From the NCBI RefSeq assembly GCF_011605345.1, contig NZ_JAAOXM010000002.1, positions 1,426,001 to 1,490,000 on the forward strand: a stretch of 64,000 nt of DNA. Reading direction: 5' to 3'. Below the pieces are notes generated by a model. That model was given only the letters and a program-made list of their open reading frames with translations, ran no database searches and was not told where the DNA came from. The translations under genes were made by a program, and so were the position numbers. Every line of letters begins with the position of its first letter. The stretch's first letter is position 1. The stretch is from Burkholderia sp. D-99 (lineage in GTDB: Bacteria > Pseudomonadota > Gammaproteobacteria > Burkholderiales > Burkholderiaceae). Below are positions 51,950 through 60,467 of this stretch, in pieces.

Positions 51950-53269
51950 TCAATGCGTGTCCTTCGCGTCCTTCACGTCCTTCGCATCCTTCGAGAACTG
52001 CACGGCGATCGCGCCGAGCACGCAGATCGCCGCGACGTACACGACCGGCGCGAGCGGATTCGACTTCATCATCAGCGACACGATTATCGGCGTGAGGCCG
52101 CCGAAGATCGCATACGCGACGTTGTACGAGAACGAGATGCCCGAGAAGCGCACGACAGCCGGGAAGCTCTTGACCATCACGAACGGCACCGCGCCGATCG
52201 TGCCGACCATGAAGCCCGCGATCCCGTAGTAGAGCGGCAGCGTCGACGTGTCGGCCGCGACCTGCACGAACAACAGGTAGTAGCATGCGGCCAGCCCGAT
52301 GCCGCCGATGCCGAGCACGCGCTTCGCGCCGATCCAGCCCGCGAGCGAACCCGCGGTGATGCAGCCGGCCGTCAGGCACAGCGTCGCGACGCTGTTCGCG
52401 AACAGCGTCGTCGCGGGCGTCAGGTGGAACTGCTTTTGCAGCAGCGCGGGCGTCATCAGGATCACGACGACGATCGCGGCCGACAGCATCCACGTGAGCA
52501 GCATCGACACGATCACCGCGCGGCCGTGGTCGCGCAGCACGGCCTTCAGCGGAATTTCGGCCGCGAGCGCCTTCTTCGCCTTCATCTCGGCGAATACCGG
52601 CGTTTCATGCAGCCAGCGACGCAGGTACACGGAGAACAGCCCGAACACGCCGCCGAGCAGGAACGGGATGCGCCACGCGAACGCACCGACTTCGGCGGCC
52701 GAGTAGCGGCTGTTGATGCCGGCCGCGACGAGCGAGCCGAGCAGAATGCCGGCCGTGAGGCCCGCGGTCAGCGTGCCGCATGCATAGCCGATGTGGCGCG
52801 ACGGCACGTGCTCGGACACGAACACCCACGCGCCCGGCACTTCGCCGCCGACCGCCGCGCCCTGCAGCACGCGGAACAGCAGCAGCAACACCGGCGCGAG
52901 GATGCCGATCGTGTCGTAGGTCGGCAGCAGGCCCATCAGCAGCGTCGGCACGGACATCATCAGCACGCTCAGCGTGAACATCCGCTTGCGGCCGAACAGG
53001 TCGCCGAAGTGCGCCATGATCACGCCGCCGAGCGGGCGCGCGAGATAGCCGGCCGCGAAGATGCCGAACGTCTGCAGCTGGCGCAGCCAGTCGGGAATGT
53101 CGTGCGGGAAGAACAGTTGCCCGATTGCCGGCGCGAAGAATACGAAGATGATGAAGTCGTAGAACTCGAGGGCGCCGCCGAGTGCGGCAAGGCCAAGGGT
53201 CTTGTAGTCGCTGCGCGTGAGCGCGCGTTCGGCGGCGCGAGGCACGCCGCTCAATTCGGAAGCTTGCAT
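51950..53269 (-). CDS. MHS-family (ProP/KgtP-like) MFS permease
   Basis: A 439-residue, 12-helix permease of the metabolite:H+ symporter group. The sequence shows LGGALEFYDFIIFVFFAPA, the ARPLGGVIMAHFGDLFGRKR loop and RVLQGAAVGGEVPGAWVFV. Substrates of this group are organic acids, betaines and aromatic acids; this one is unknown. The start at 53269 (MQASELSG) is the likely one; upstream in-frame sequence has no family likeness. The C-terminus ends in a charged repeat (KDAKDVKDAKDTH) coded by four 9-bp units. Confidence 0.92.
   Translation of the reverse strand: MQASELSGVPRAAERALTRSDYKTLGLAALGGALEFYDFIIFVFFAPAIGQLFFPHDIPDWLRQLQTFGIFAAGYLARPLGGVIMAHFGDLFGRKRMFTLSVLMMSVPTLLMGLLPTYDTIGILAPVLLLLFRVLQGAAVGGEVPGAWVFVSEHVPSRHIGYACGTLTAGLTAGILLGSLVAAGINSRYSAAEVGAFAWRIPFLLGGVFGLFSVYLRRWLHETPVFAEMKAKKALAAEIPLKAVLRDHGRAVIVSMLLTWMLSAAIVVVILMTPALLQKQFHLTPATTLFANSVATLCLTAGCITAGSLAGWIGAKRVLGIGGIGLAACYYLLFVQVAADTSTLPLYYGIAGFMVGTIGAVPFVMVKSFPAVVRFSGISFSYNVAYAIFGGLTPIIVSLMMKSNPLAPVVYVAAICVLGAIAVQFSKDAKDVKDAKDTH
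51960..51995 (-). repeat. Four 9-bp units in the permease C-terminus
   Basis: TCCTTC plus three variable bases occurs four times in a row on the plus strand. The minus strand encodes repeated Lys-Asp with Ala, Val or Glu at the tail of the MHS permease. Such units may vary in number between strains. Confidence 0.8.
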
Positions 53270-53739
53270 GGTCAGGACGATCGGTTTTCGAATGTTGTTG
53301 TCGGTGCTGCGTCTCCAGGGCCCGCTATCGGCATGGACTGACAAGGCGCGGCTTGCGTCGTCGAAGCGTGTCGTGTGCCGGGTGAGGCACGAAACACGCG
53401 CCGCCGCACCGGGATGGGGCGCGGCGGGGACGAAGCGTCAAAGCGGGTGGGGGGATTCTACAGGAGCGCGAAATGCGCGCGCGGGTGTGCGCCGGGGAAG
53501 GTTTCGAAGCGTGCGCCGAAGCGCGCGCGGCGCGGGCGGCCGGTGAGCCGCTGACGCGCCGCGCAGGGTCCAGTGCTGTGTTCGGCGCCAATCGGCACTT
53601 ATGAGCCGCGCCTTCGCGCCCGTGGCGGCGTTGCAAATCCTCGCGATGCCACTGGGCATCACTGCGGTTTGCGCGTTGCCGCGAACGCGAATCCTCAGGC
53701 CCCTAAGCACCGCTTGGCACCGAACACTACACTCGCGTG
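53270..53739. other. Gene-free stretch
   Basis: About 470 bases between the starts of the MHS permease and the end of the second LivK-type gene. It should hold the permease promoter. No convincing gene, terminator with a T-run, or repeat was seen; short open frames lack family likeness. Confidence 0.5.
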
Positions 53740-54876
53740 TCAGTTGCCGGCGATCGTATCGACCGGTTTGAACGCGCCGTGCTCGACCTTGTAGATCGTG
53801 ACCGGTGCGTCCTTCAGGTCGCCCTTCGCGTCGTACGCGATGCTCGGGGCCGACACGCCCTTGACCGACACCTTGCCGAGATACGGCGTGTACACCTTCG
53901 GGTCGGTCGAGTTCGCGTCCTTCATCGCGGTGAGCAGCGCGATCGTGCCGTCATACGAGTACGGCGAGTAGGTGATCACGTCTTCGTTGAAGCGCGCCTT
54001 GTAGCGTGCCGCGTAGCCGGCGAAGCCCGGCATCTTCTCCTTCGGCAGGCCACCCATGTAGACGATCGCGCCTTCGGCCGCGTCGCCGCCGACTTTCAGG
54101 AACGTCGGCGAGCGCGACATCTCGCCCGTCACGAACGCCGCCTTGATCCCGAGCTGGCGCATCTTGCGGATCATCGGCGACGATTGCGCGTCGCCGCCGC
54201 CGTAGAAGATCGCGTCCGGGTTCATCCCCTTGAGGTTGGTCAGGATCGCGGAGAAATCGAGCGCCTTGTCGTTCGTGAAGTCGCGCTTGATGATCGTGCC
54301 GCCCGCCGCCTCGACGGCCTTCGCGAATTCGTCGGCGATGCCCTGGCCGTAGGCCGTACGGTCGTCGATGATCGCGATGCGCTTGAAGCGCAGCGTCTTC
54401 ACCGCGTACGTGCCGACGATGCGGCCCGCTTGCGCGTCGCTCGTCAGCAGCCGGTAGGTTGTCTTGTAGCCGCGCGCCGTGTATTGCGGCGACGTGGCCA
54501 TCGAGATCTGCGGCAGCCCCGCGCGATCGTACAGGTCGGACGCGGGAATGCTCGTGCCCGAGTTGAAGTGCCCGATGATCCCGCGGACGTTGTCGTCGAT
54601 CAGCCGCTGCGCGACGGTCGTCCCGGTGCGCGGGTCGGCCTGGTCGTCCTGCGAATCGAGCTGGAACGTGACGGGCTTGCCGCCGATCGTCGGACGCGTC
54701 GCGTTGAAATCGGCGATCGCGAGCTGCACGCCCTTCTGCATGTCCGTGCCGTAGTTCGACTGCGGGCCGGTCAGCGGTGCGGCGAAACCGATCTTGACGA
54801 CGTCGGCGGCAATGGCGTGCGCGCCCGACAGTGCGCAGGCAGCGGCCAGCGCGACGTGCGATACCTTCAGCTTCAC
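53740..54876 (-). CDS. LivK-type amino acid-binding protein (second orphan)
   Basis: A 378-residue periplasmic binding protein of the branched-chain amino acid type. The start is taken as GTG at 54876, with AAGGGG eight bases upstream; a GTG six bases earlier is too close to it. The signal peptide ends about AHAIA. Mature motifs include VKIGFAAPLTGPQSNYGTDMQKG, LDSQDDQADPRTG and YSPYSYDGT, closely like the protein at 47.5 kb. No permease or ATPase genes lie nearby. The divergent PAS-AraC gene, 661 bases away, may control it. Confidence 0.9.
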   Translation of the reverse strand: MKLKVSHVALAAACALSGAHAIAADVVKIGFAAPLTGPQSNYGTDMQKGVQLAIADFNATRPTIGGKPVTFQLDSQDDQADPRTGTTVAQRLIDDNVRGIIGHFNSGTSIPASDLYDRAGLPQISMATSPQYTARGYKTTYRLLTSDAQAGRIVGTYAVKTLRFKRIAIIDDRTAYGQGIADEFAKAVEAAGGTIIKRDFTNDKALDFSAILTNLKGMNPDAIFYGGGDAQSSPMIRKMRQLGIKAAFVTGEMSRSPTFLKVGGDAAEGAIVYMGGLPKEKMPGFAGYAARYKARFNEDVITYSPYSYDGTIALLTAMKDANSTDPKVYTPYLGKVSVKGVSAPSIAYDAKGDLKDAPVTIYKVEHGAFKPVDTIAGN

Positions 54877-55537
54877 TTTCACTTCCCCTTGATGGCGTGG
54901 TTGGGCCGCCGCCGGCTGGCGGGCCGGCACCGGTAAACCGGGCGAGACGGTTCGGTCGGCAGGCCGATGCGAGGGCCGTGCGTGCTTGCCGCGGGCTGCC
55001 CGGGCTGTGCCGGAATCGGCGCGCATGATGGCCGATGCCGCAGGCCGTGCACGCCGATTGCTGCCGCGGCGGAAGGTCGTCTCGTGACCGTGAAGCGAAG
55101 TCTAGATAGCGAAAATGCGGGCGTCTTGCGCGTTCGGTGCGCGGGCGGCGACGATATCGGCATATCGTCGATAACCCTGATATGTGCCGAAATCGTCATG
55201 GAGAATGCGCAAACGCGCCAAGACGCTGCGCCGTCTCATTTTTATGCTGGCGAGTCCGGGCGCGCGGTGCCGGTGCGTCGGTGAGCCCATGTGCTCATGG
55301 CAGGCCGGCATCGGCGTATGCGTTGCTGCAGCGTCGACCCAAGCGGATCCGTGGCCGGCCGCCATGCGCGCGGCGCAGTGGTTGTGCATGCAACGAATGT
55401 CGCATGTCGATGCCGGTCGATCGGCGGCGCGACGTGACGGTCACCGCCAACTTGCCCGCCTTTGCGATCGGCGCGACGCGATCGAAGGGGCGTTTCTATA
55501 ATCGACGCCATCTGCCACTCGCATTGCGGTTGCCGGG
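54877..55537. other. Long divergent promoter region
   Basis: About 660 bases without a gene between a LivK-type gene and a PAS-AraC regulator gene. It holds a strong inverted repeat at 55149-55170 and a looser relative just after it. The rest shows nothing recognisable. Confidence 0.5.
55149..55170. promoter_or_regulatory. Perfect 9-bp inverted repeat
   Basis: CGACGATAT-CGGC-ATATCGTCG, about 275 bases before the LivK-type gene and 370 before the AraC-type gene. A looser relative, GATAT-N8-ATCGTC (55180-55198), follows at once. This pair is a likely regulator site. Confidence 0.55.
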
Positions 55538-56332
55538 ATGACGACCTTGCTTGCCGTACCGCCCATGAGCCTGTCCGACACGTTGCGCTACCAGCCCGAC
55601 AACGCCGATCTCGGCGCGATGCTCGCGCACTTCCGCCTGCTCGAACCGGTGTTCGATGCGCTGCCGGACGTCGCGTTCTTCGTGAAGGACGCGAACGGCC
55701 GCTACGCGCTCGTCAATCGCACGCTGGCGATGCGTTGCGGCTACAAGGACAAGCGCGACCTGCTCGGCAAGACGACCGACGAAGTGTTTCCGCGCCGTTT
55801 CGGCCGCAGCTATTTCGAGCAGGACATGGCGACGATCAACGCCGGCCAGCAACTGATGGACCAGCTCGAGCTGCACCTGTATCCGGGCCGTCAGCCGGGC
55901 TGGTGCCTGACCTGCAAGGAGCCGCTGCGCGATGCCGCAGGCAGGGTGGTCGGCCTCGCGGGCATCTCGCGCGACCTGAAGGCGCACGAGGGATCGCATC
56001 CGGCGTACAGCCGGCTCGCCGACGTGGTCCAGCACATCCAGGATCACTACGTGCAGCCGCTGAACCTGAAGCAGCTCGCGCAGATGGCCGGGATGTCGGT
56101 CGCGCAGCTCGAACGCTACTTCCACAAGGTGTTCCACCTGACGCCGCGCCAGGTGCTGCTGAAGACGCGGCTCGATGCGGCCACCGCGCTACTCGTCACG
56201 CATGACAAGGTGACCGACGTCGCGGCGCTATGCGGCTATACGGATCACAGCGCGTTCACGCGCCAGTTCAAGGCGACGGTCGGCGTGACGCCGACGGAAT
56301 ACCGGTTGATGTTGCAGGAGCGGGCAGGGTGA
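55538..56332 (+). CDS. PAS-AraC-family regulator
   Basis: A 264-residue regulator with a PAS domain (about 35-145: PDVAFFVKDANGRYALVNRT, then CGYKDKRDLLGKT) and a C-terminal AraC-type double helix-turn-helix (about 160-260: LKQLAQMAGMSVAQLERYFHKVF, later CGYTDHSAFTRQFKATVG). A PAS sensor in an AraC regulator is less common than a cupin-type sensor. It is divergent from the second LivK-type gene and may control it. The ligand is unknown. Confidence 0.9.
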   Translation: MTTLLAVPPMSLSDTLRYQPDNADLGAMLAHFRLLEPVFDALPDVAFFVKDANGRYALVNRTLAMRCGYKDKRDLLGKTTDEVFPRRFGRSYFEQDMATINAGQQLMDQLELHLYPGRQPGWCLTCKEPLRDAAGRVVGLAGISRDLKAHEGSHPAYSRLADVVQHIQDHYVQPLNLKQLAQMAGMSVAQLERYFHKVFHLTPRQVLLKTRLDAATALLVTHDKVTDVAALCGYTDHSAFTRQFKATVGVTPTEYRLMLQERAG

Positions 56333-56378
56333 CGCGACACGCCGGAAGAGCCGACGAGTCGCAGGGATCGGGGCGATG

Positions 56379-56418
56379 CGGGGAAACGGGGAAACGGGGT
56401 AACGGTGAAGCGGTGAAA
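56379..56418 (+). repeat. Short GGGGAAAC-type tandem repeat
   Basis: Three near-identical 8-bp units (GGGGAAAC, GGGGAAAC, GGGGTAAC) and two looser ones (GGTGAAGC, GGTGAAAAC) lie just after the PAS-AraC gene. No function is evident. Confidence 0.6.
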
Positions 56419-56426
56419 ACCGCGGC

Positions 56427-56690
56427 TCAGCGGTAGCCGAGCCCTTTCAGGACGGCGGTGCCGTTTTCGGTCAGCCGGAAGCTGGGTGCCGTATCGGCGT
56501 CGAGCTTGACCATCTCCACGAGGCCGGCTTCCTGCAGCGCAGGCAGTTCGGGTTTGGCGTTTGCGCCGATCGGTGCATGCAGCAGCACGAGCAGCGTCGC
56601 GATTTCATGATGACTGAGCAGGCGGCGCAGCATCGTCTTCTTTGCAGGGGGCGCGGCCTGGCGGCCCGCGGGTGCTTCTACGGCGCTCAT
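56427..56690 (-). CDS. Small protein of unknown function
   Basis: An 87-residue soluble protein. After a Pro/Ala-rich start (about 1-20) the rest could be a small winged helix: LSHHEIATLLVLLHAP, LPALQEAGLVEMV and FRLTENGTAVLKGLGY resemble helix, helix and wing. I do not recognise a named family. AAGGAGG lies six bases before the start, a very strong ribosome site. It stands alone between the PAS-AraC gene and the quiC fusion gene. A DNA-binding role is possible but unproven. Confidence 0.7.
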   Translation of the reverse strand: MSAVEAPAGRQAAPPAKKTMLRRLLSHHEIATLLVLLHAPIGANAKPELPALQEAGLVEMVKLDADTAPSFRLTENGTAVLKGLGYR

Positions 56691-56978
56691 CGCTTTCCTC
56701 CTTTTCGAGATAACTATCGGGTACTGGTTGCGGATGGTGCCGTCGAAGACTTAAGCGATTCTTAAAACCGTGGCGGGCGACGGGATGCTGCGCTGCGGTA
56801 TGGGTTACGGGATGTAACGTCATACGGCGCGCGGCTTCCGGCCCGATCGCGGCAAGCCGCGCGGGCGGGTGCGTCGCCGCGCAATTCACCACGATGGTGC
56901 GCGCGGGATGCGGCCCTTTAAGTTAGCTACGGGCTGTCGATACGGTTTGGCCCCAAAATTCCGTTTCTTTTCCTTCTC

Positions 56979-58871
56979 TTATTTCCTGCGCTGAGCCTGC
57001 GCGGCCAGGCGTACGGCCGCGTTTGCCGCGCCGTAGCCGTCGTATCCGCCGCGCCGCTCGACGATCTCGAGCGAGAAGCGGTTGTCGACCAATTCTGTAT
57101 ACGCGTGCAGGAATTCGCCGCCGTGCTCGTCCCGGTCGTACAGCAGGTGATGCGTGCTCAGCGTGTCGATCAGTTCGTCCGGCAGCGCGTAGCGTGCGGC
57201 GAGGTCGTCGTAGTAGTTCGGCGGAATGCGCAGGAACGGGATGCCGTCGGCCGCGAACGCGGCGACCGTCTTCACGATGTCGTCCGTGCGGAACGCGACG
57301 TGGTTCAGCCCCGTGCCGTGGTAGCGGTCGAGCGATTCGGCAACCGCCGTGTGCCGGTCGACCGACGCGTTCAGCGCGATCCGCACCGAACCGTCGGCGC
57401 TGCGCACCGCGCGGCTGCGCATCAGCCCGTACGGGTCGGGCACGAGCCAGCTGCGCTCGGCCTCGAAGCCGAACGCCGTCTTGAAGAACAGGATCCACGT
57501 ATCGAGCGCGTCGGCCGGCAGCGCGAGGCACACGTGGTCGATACCGGTCAGCGGGCCGACTTCGCTCGGGCCGTCGATGTCGGTCAGCACGAAATCCGAT
57601 TCATACAGCGTCGGCGCGTTCGGCGCTTCGTCGACGAAATACTCGAGGCTGCCGTCCGGCGCCTTTACGCTCGGCAGCACGCGTTCGCTCGGCCCGACGC
57701 GGCCGGAGAACGGCGCATAGCCGAAGCCGGCCGCGCGCTCGAACGCCACTTTCGCGTCGTCGACGCGGAATGCCGATGCACACAGCGACAGCCCGTGCTG
57801 CTGGAAGAACGCATCGGCGAACGAGTCGCGCTCCGCGTTCAGCACGATCGACGCGGCGCCGTGCTGGAACAGCGTCACGTCCTTCGACCGGTGCCGGCCC
57901 GCGAGCCGGAAGCGCATCCGGCCGAGCCATTCGCCGACGGTCGCCGCCGCCTGTGCGTCGACCGCGAATTCGATGAACTGGAACCCGACGTGCGCGGGCG
58001 GCGCCGGCGGCGCGAACAGCGGCTGGCTGGCGGCCGGCGCGCGGCCGTCCTGCGCGAGCCGCTCGCGCGTCAGTTCTTCCAGATAGAGCAGCGAGCGATG
58101 GCCGTCGGCGGCGGTGGCCGTGGTCGGCGCGGCGCGGAATCCGTCGTTGAAGATCTCGAGCGACAGCGGCCCCGTATAGCCCGATTCGATCACGCGCGCG
58201 GTGAAGCGCGCGAGGTCGAAGTCGCCCTGGCCGGGGAACGAGCGGTAGTGGCGGCTCCATTCGAGCACGTCCATCGCGAGCTTCGGCGCATCGGCGATCT
58301 GCACGAACGCGATCCGGTCGCCGGGGATGTCGGCGATCGCGTCCGGCGAGTCGTCGAGCGACAGCGTATGGAAGCTGTCGAGCGCGAGGCCGAGGTGCGG
58401 ACTGTTCACGGCATTCACGAGTTTCCACGCATGGCCGTACCGCTTCACGACGCGGCCCCACGCGAGCGCTTCGTACGCGGCGACCACGCCGGCCTGCCGC
58501 GCGGCCTCGGCGAGCGCGCCGAGCTGGTCGACGAGTAGTCCGTCGTCGGCGATCGTGTCGGCCGACACGTTGCTGCACACCAGGATGCGGTCGGTGCCGA
58601 GCGCATGCATTACGTCGAACTTGCGCTTGATCCGGTCGAGGTTGCGGGCGAGCTGGGCCGCGCTCACGCCCTCTAAGTCGCGAAACGGCTGGAACAGCAC
58701 GATGTCGAGGCCGAGATCGGCGGCCATGCGCCGGACGTCGGCCGGCGATCCGTCGAAGTAGACGAGGTCGTTTTCGAAGATTTCCACGCCGTCGAAGCCT
58801 GCGGCCTGGATGGCGGCGAGTTTCTCGGCGAGCGTGCCGGAAAGTGACACGGTGGCGATCGAGCGCTGCAT
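56979..58871 (-). CDS. quiC: 3-dehydroshikimate dehydratase fused to an HPPD-like domain
   Basis: A 630-residue fusion. Residues about 1-280 are a xylose isomerase-like TIM barrel (AP endonuclease 2 superfamily), like 3-dehydroshikimate dehydratase AsbF/QuiC, which makes protocatechuate. Residues about 300-620 are a 4-hydroxyphenylpyruvate dioxygenase-like glyoxalase-fold region with GIDHVCLALPADAL, LNHVAFRTDDIV and FSLEIVERRGGYDGYG. Fusions of this kind occur in Pseudomonas and Burkholderia quinate pathways. It is divergent from aroQ-aroE, which make or use 3-dehydroshikimate, so together they send quinate or shikimate to protocatechuate. Repeats in the gap suggest joint control. Confidence 0.9.
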   Translation of the reverse strand: MQRSIATVSLSGTLAEKLAAIQAAGFDGVEIFENDLVYFDGSPADVRRMAADLGLDIVLFQPFRDLEGVSAAQLARNLDRIKRKFDVMHALGTDRILVCSNVSADTIADDGLLVDQLGALAEAARQAGVVAAYEALAWGRVVKRYGHAWKLVNAVNSPHLGLALDSFHTLSLDDSPDAIADIPGDRIAFVQIADAPKLAMDVLEWSRHYRSFPGQGDFDLARFTARVIESGYTGPLSLEIFNDGFRAAPTTATAADGHRSLLYLEELTRERLAQDGRAPAASQPLFAPPAPPAHVGFQFIEFAVDAQAAATVGEWLGRMRFRLAGRHRSKDVTLFQHGAASIVLNAERDSFADAFFQQHGLSLCASAFRVDDAKVAFERAAGFGYAPFSGRVGPSERVLPSVKAPDGSLEYFVDEAPNAPTLYESDFVLTDIDGPSEVGPLTGIDHVCLALPADALDTWILFFKTAFGFEAERSWLVPDPYGLMRSRAVRSADGSVRIALNASVDRHTAVAESLDRYHGTGLNHVAFRTDDIVKTVAAFAADGIPFLRIPPNYYDDLAARYALPDELIDTLSTHHLLYDRDEHGGEFLHAYTELVDNRFSLEIVERRGGYDGYGAANAAVRLAAQAQRRK

Positions 58872-58986
58872 GGGCGAATCCTGCGGATGAGCGGGGCATG
58901 GCGTCGATCGAACCGGCCCTGAATGAACCAGTCGTTGAATTCCCGGAGAACGCCATATCCCGAATTTACTGGGCTAGTGATGTGTA

Positions 58987-59016
58987 TTGTACAAACTAAC
59001 TAGGTGGTACAAATTA
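58987..59016. promoter_or_regulatory. Repeated site in the quiC-aroQ divergent promoter
   Basis: GTACAAACTA (58989-58998) and GTACAAATTA (59007-59016) are direct repeats 18 bases apart. The first sits inside the palindrome TTGTACAA. The site lies about 110-145 bases from either gene start, in an AT-rich patch. It is a likely site for a regulator that answers to quinate or shikimate products. Confidence 0.55.
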
Positions 59017-59128
59017 GCGAAAACCCGAAAAGACAGTCCGCATTCCCGGGCGCACACTAGCGCCAAATTCCGATGTTTTCGGGGCGATGCCGGTCACGGT
59101 CCGCCCCTGTTTTAGGAGCAGAATCATC

Positions 59129-59584
59129 ATGAGCAAGCACAAGGTGCTGGTGCTGAACGGCCCGAACCTGAATCTGCTGGGGACGCGCGAGCCCCATATC
59201 TACGGCGCGGAAACGCTCGCCGACGTCGAGCAGCGCTGCCGCACGGCGGCAGAGGGGCTCGAGCTGGACATCGACTTCCGCCAGTCGAACGCCGAGCACC
59301 AGTTGATCGACTGGCTGCATGCCGCGCGTCACGACACGCACGGCATCGTGATCAACCCGGCTGCCTATACGCATACGTCGGTGGCGTTGGCCGATGCGCT
59401 TTCCGCGATCGCGAAGCCGGTGATCGAAGTCCATATCTCGAACGTGCATCGTCGCGAGGCGTTCCGTCACCATTCCTATGTGTCGGCGGTTGCCGAAGCC
59501 GTGATCTGCGGCTGCGGCACCGAAGGCTACGTCTTCGCGCTGCAGCGTCTGGCGACGCTGTTCGCGCAGGGAGCCGCACGATGA
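59129..59584 (+). CDS. aroQ: Type II 3-dehydroquinate dehydratase
   Basis: A 151-residue type II dehydroquinase, which forms 3-dehydroshikimate from 3-dehydroquinate. Family motifs are [17 protein letters not shown] (with the catalytic Tyr loop just after), [29 protein letters not shown] and VEVHISN-like [21 protein letters not shown] lies ten bases before the start. Its stop overlaps aroE (ATGA). With quiC opposite it and a permease after, it more likely serves quinate breakdown than general aromatic synthesis. Confidence 0.95.
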   Translation: MSKHKVLVLNGPNLNLLGTREPHIYGAETLADVEQRCRTAAEGLELDIDFRQSNAEHQLIDWLHAARHDTHGIVINPAAYTHTSVALADALSAIAKPVIEVHISNVHRREAFRHHSYVSAVAEAVICGCGTEGYVFALQRLATLFAQGAAR

Positions 59585-60435
59585 GCCGCCCGTCGTTTCT
59601 GATCGGCCTGATCGGCCAGGGCATCGGCGGCTCGCTGTCGCCCGCGATGCACGAGGAAGAAGGATTCCGCCAGGGGTTCGGCTATGTCTACCGGCGCATC
59701 GATCTCGACGCGCTCGGCGTGACCGCCGACGCACTGCCGCAACTGCTCGATGACGCGCAGCGGATGGGCTACAACGGCCTGAACATCACGCACCCGTGCA
59801 AGCAGCGCGTGATCGGGCACCTCGACGCGCTGTCGGACGATGCGCGTGCGCTCGGCGCAGTGAACACCGTGCTGTTCAAGGACGGCAAGCGGATCGGCCA
59901 CAACACCGACTGGTCGGGCTTCGCGAAATCGTTCCGACGCGGGTTGCCCGACGCGTCGCTCGAACGCGTCGTCCAGCTCGGCGCGGGCGGTGCGGGCGCG
60001 GCCGTGGCGCATGCGGCGCTGCAGATGGGTGCGGCCGAACTGACGATTTTCGATGTCGACGGCACGCGCGCCGCCGCGCTCGCGGCTGAGCTGCAGCAGC
60101 GCTTCCCCGCGGCACGGGTTGTACAGGGCGGCGATCTCGCGGACGCGATGCGTGTCGCGACGGGCCTGATCCACGCGACGCCGACCGGCATGGCCAAGCA
60201 TCCGGGCCTGCCGTTGCCGGCCGAGCTGCTTCGCGCGGGCATGTGGGTGGCCGACATCGTGTACTTCCCGCTCGAAACCGAACTGATCCACGCCGCGCGC
60301 GCGGCCGGCTGCGCCACGTTGCCGGGCGGCGGGATGGCCGTCTACCAGGCGGTCGACGCGTTCGAGATCTTCACCGGACGCCCGCCCGATGCCGAGCGGA
60401 TGTTCGATCACTTTCAGTCGCTCGTCACGCGCTGA
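59581..60435 (+). CDS. aroE: Shikimate/quinate dehydrogenase (AroE/YdiB-like)
   Basis: A 284-residue NAD(P)-dependent dehydrogenase. The substrate-binding part has [18 protein letters not shown] and [17 protein letters not shown] (the catalytic Lys-type site), then the dinucleotide fold [15 protein letters not shown] and THATPTGM-like [12 protein letters not shown]. The loop after GxGGAG has VDGTR, with an acidic residue where NADP enzymes have Arg, so NAD may be used. It probably oxidises quinate or shikimate as part of the catabolic set with aroQ and quiC. It overlaps aroQ by 4 bases. Confidence 0.88.
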   Translation: MSRPSFLIGLIGQGIGGSLSPAMHEEEGFRQGFGYVYRRIDLDALGVTADALPQLLDDAQRMGYNGLNITHPCKQRVIGHLDALSDDARALGAVNTVLFKDGKRIGHNTDWSGFAKSFRRGLPDASLERVVQLGAGGAGAAVAHAALQMGAAELTIFDVDGTRAAALAAELQQRFPAARVVQGGDLADAMRVATGLIHATPTGMAKHPGLPLPAELLRAGMWVADIVYFPLETELIHAARAAGCATLPGGGMAVYQAVDAFEIFTGRPPDAERMFDHFQSLVTR

Positions 60436-60467
60436 CCCCTTACAGAAAGAGAGACCAGGAGACGACC

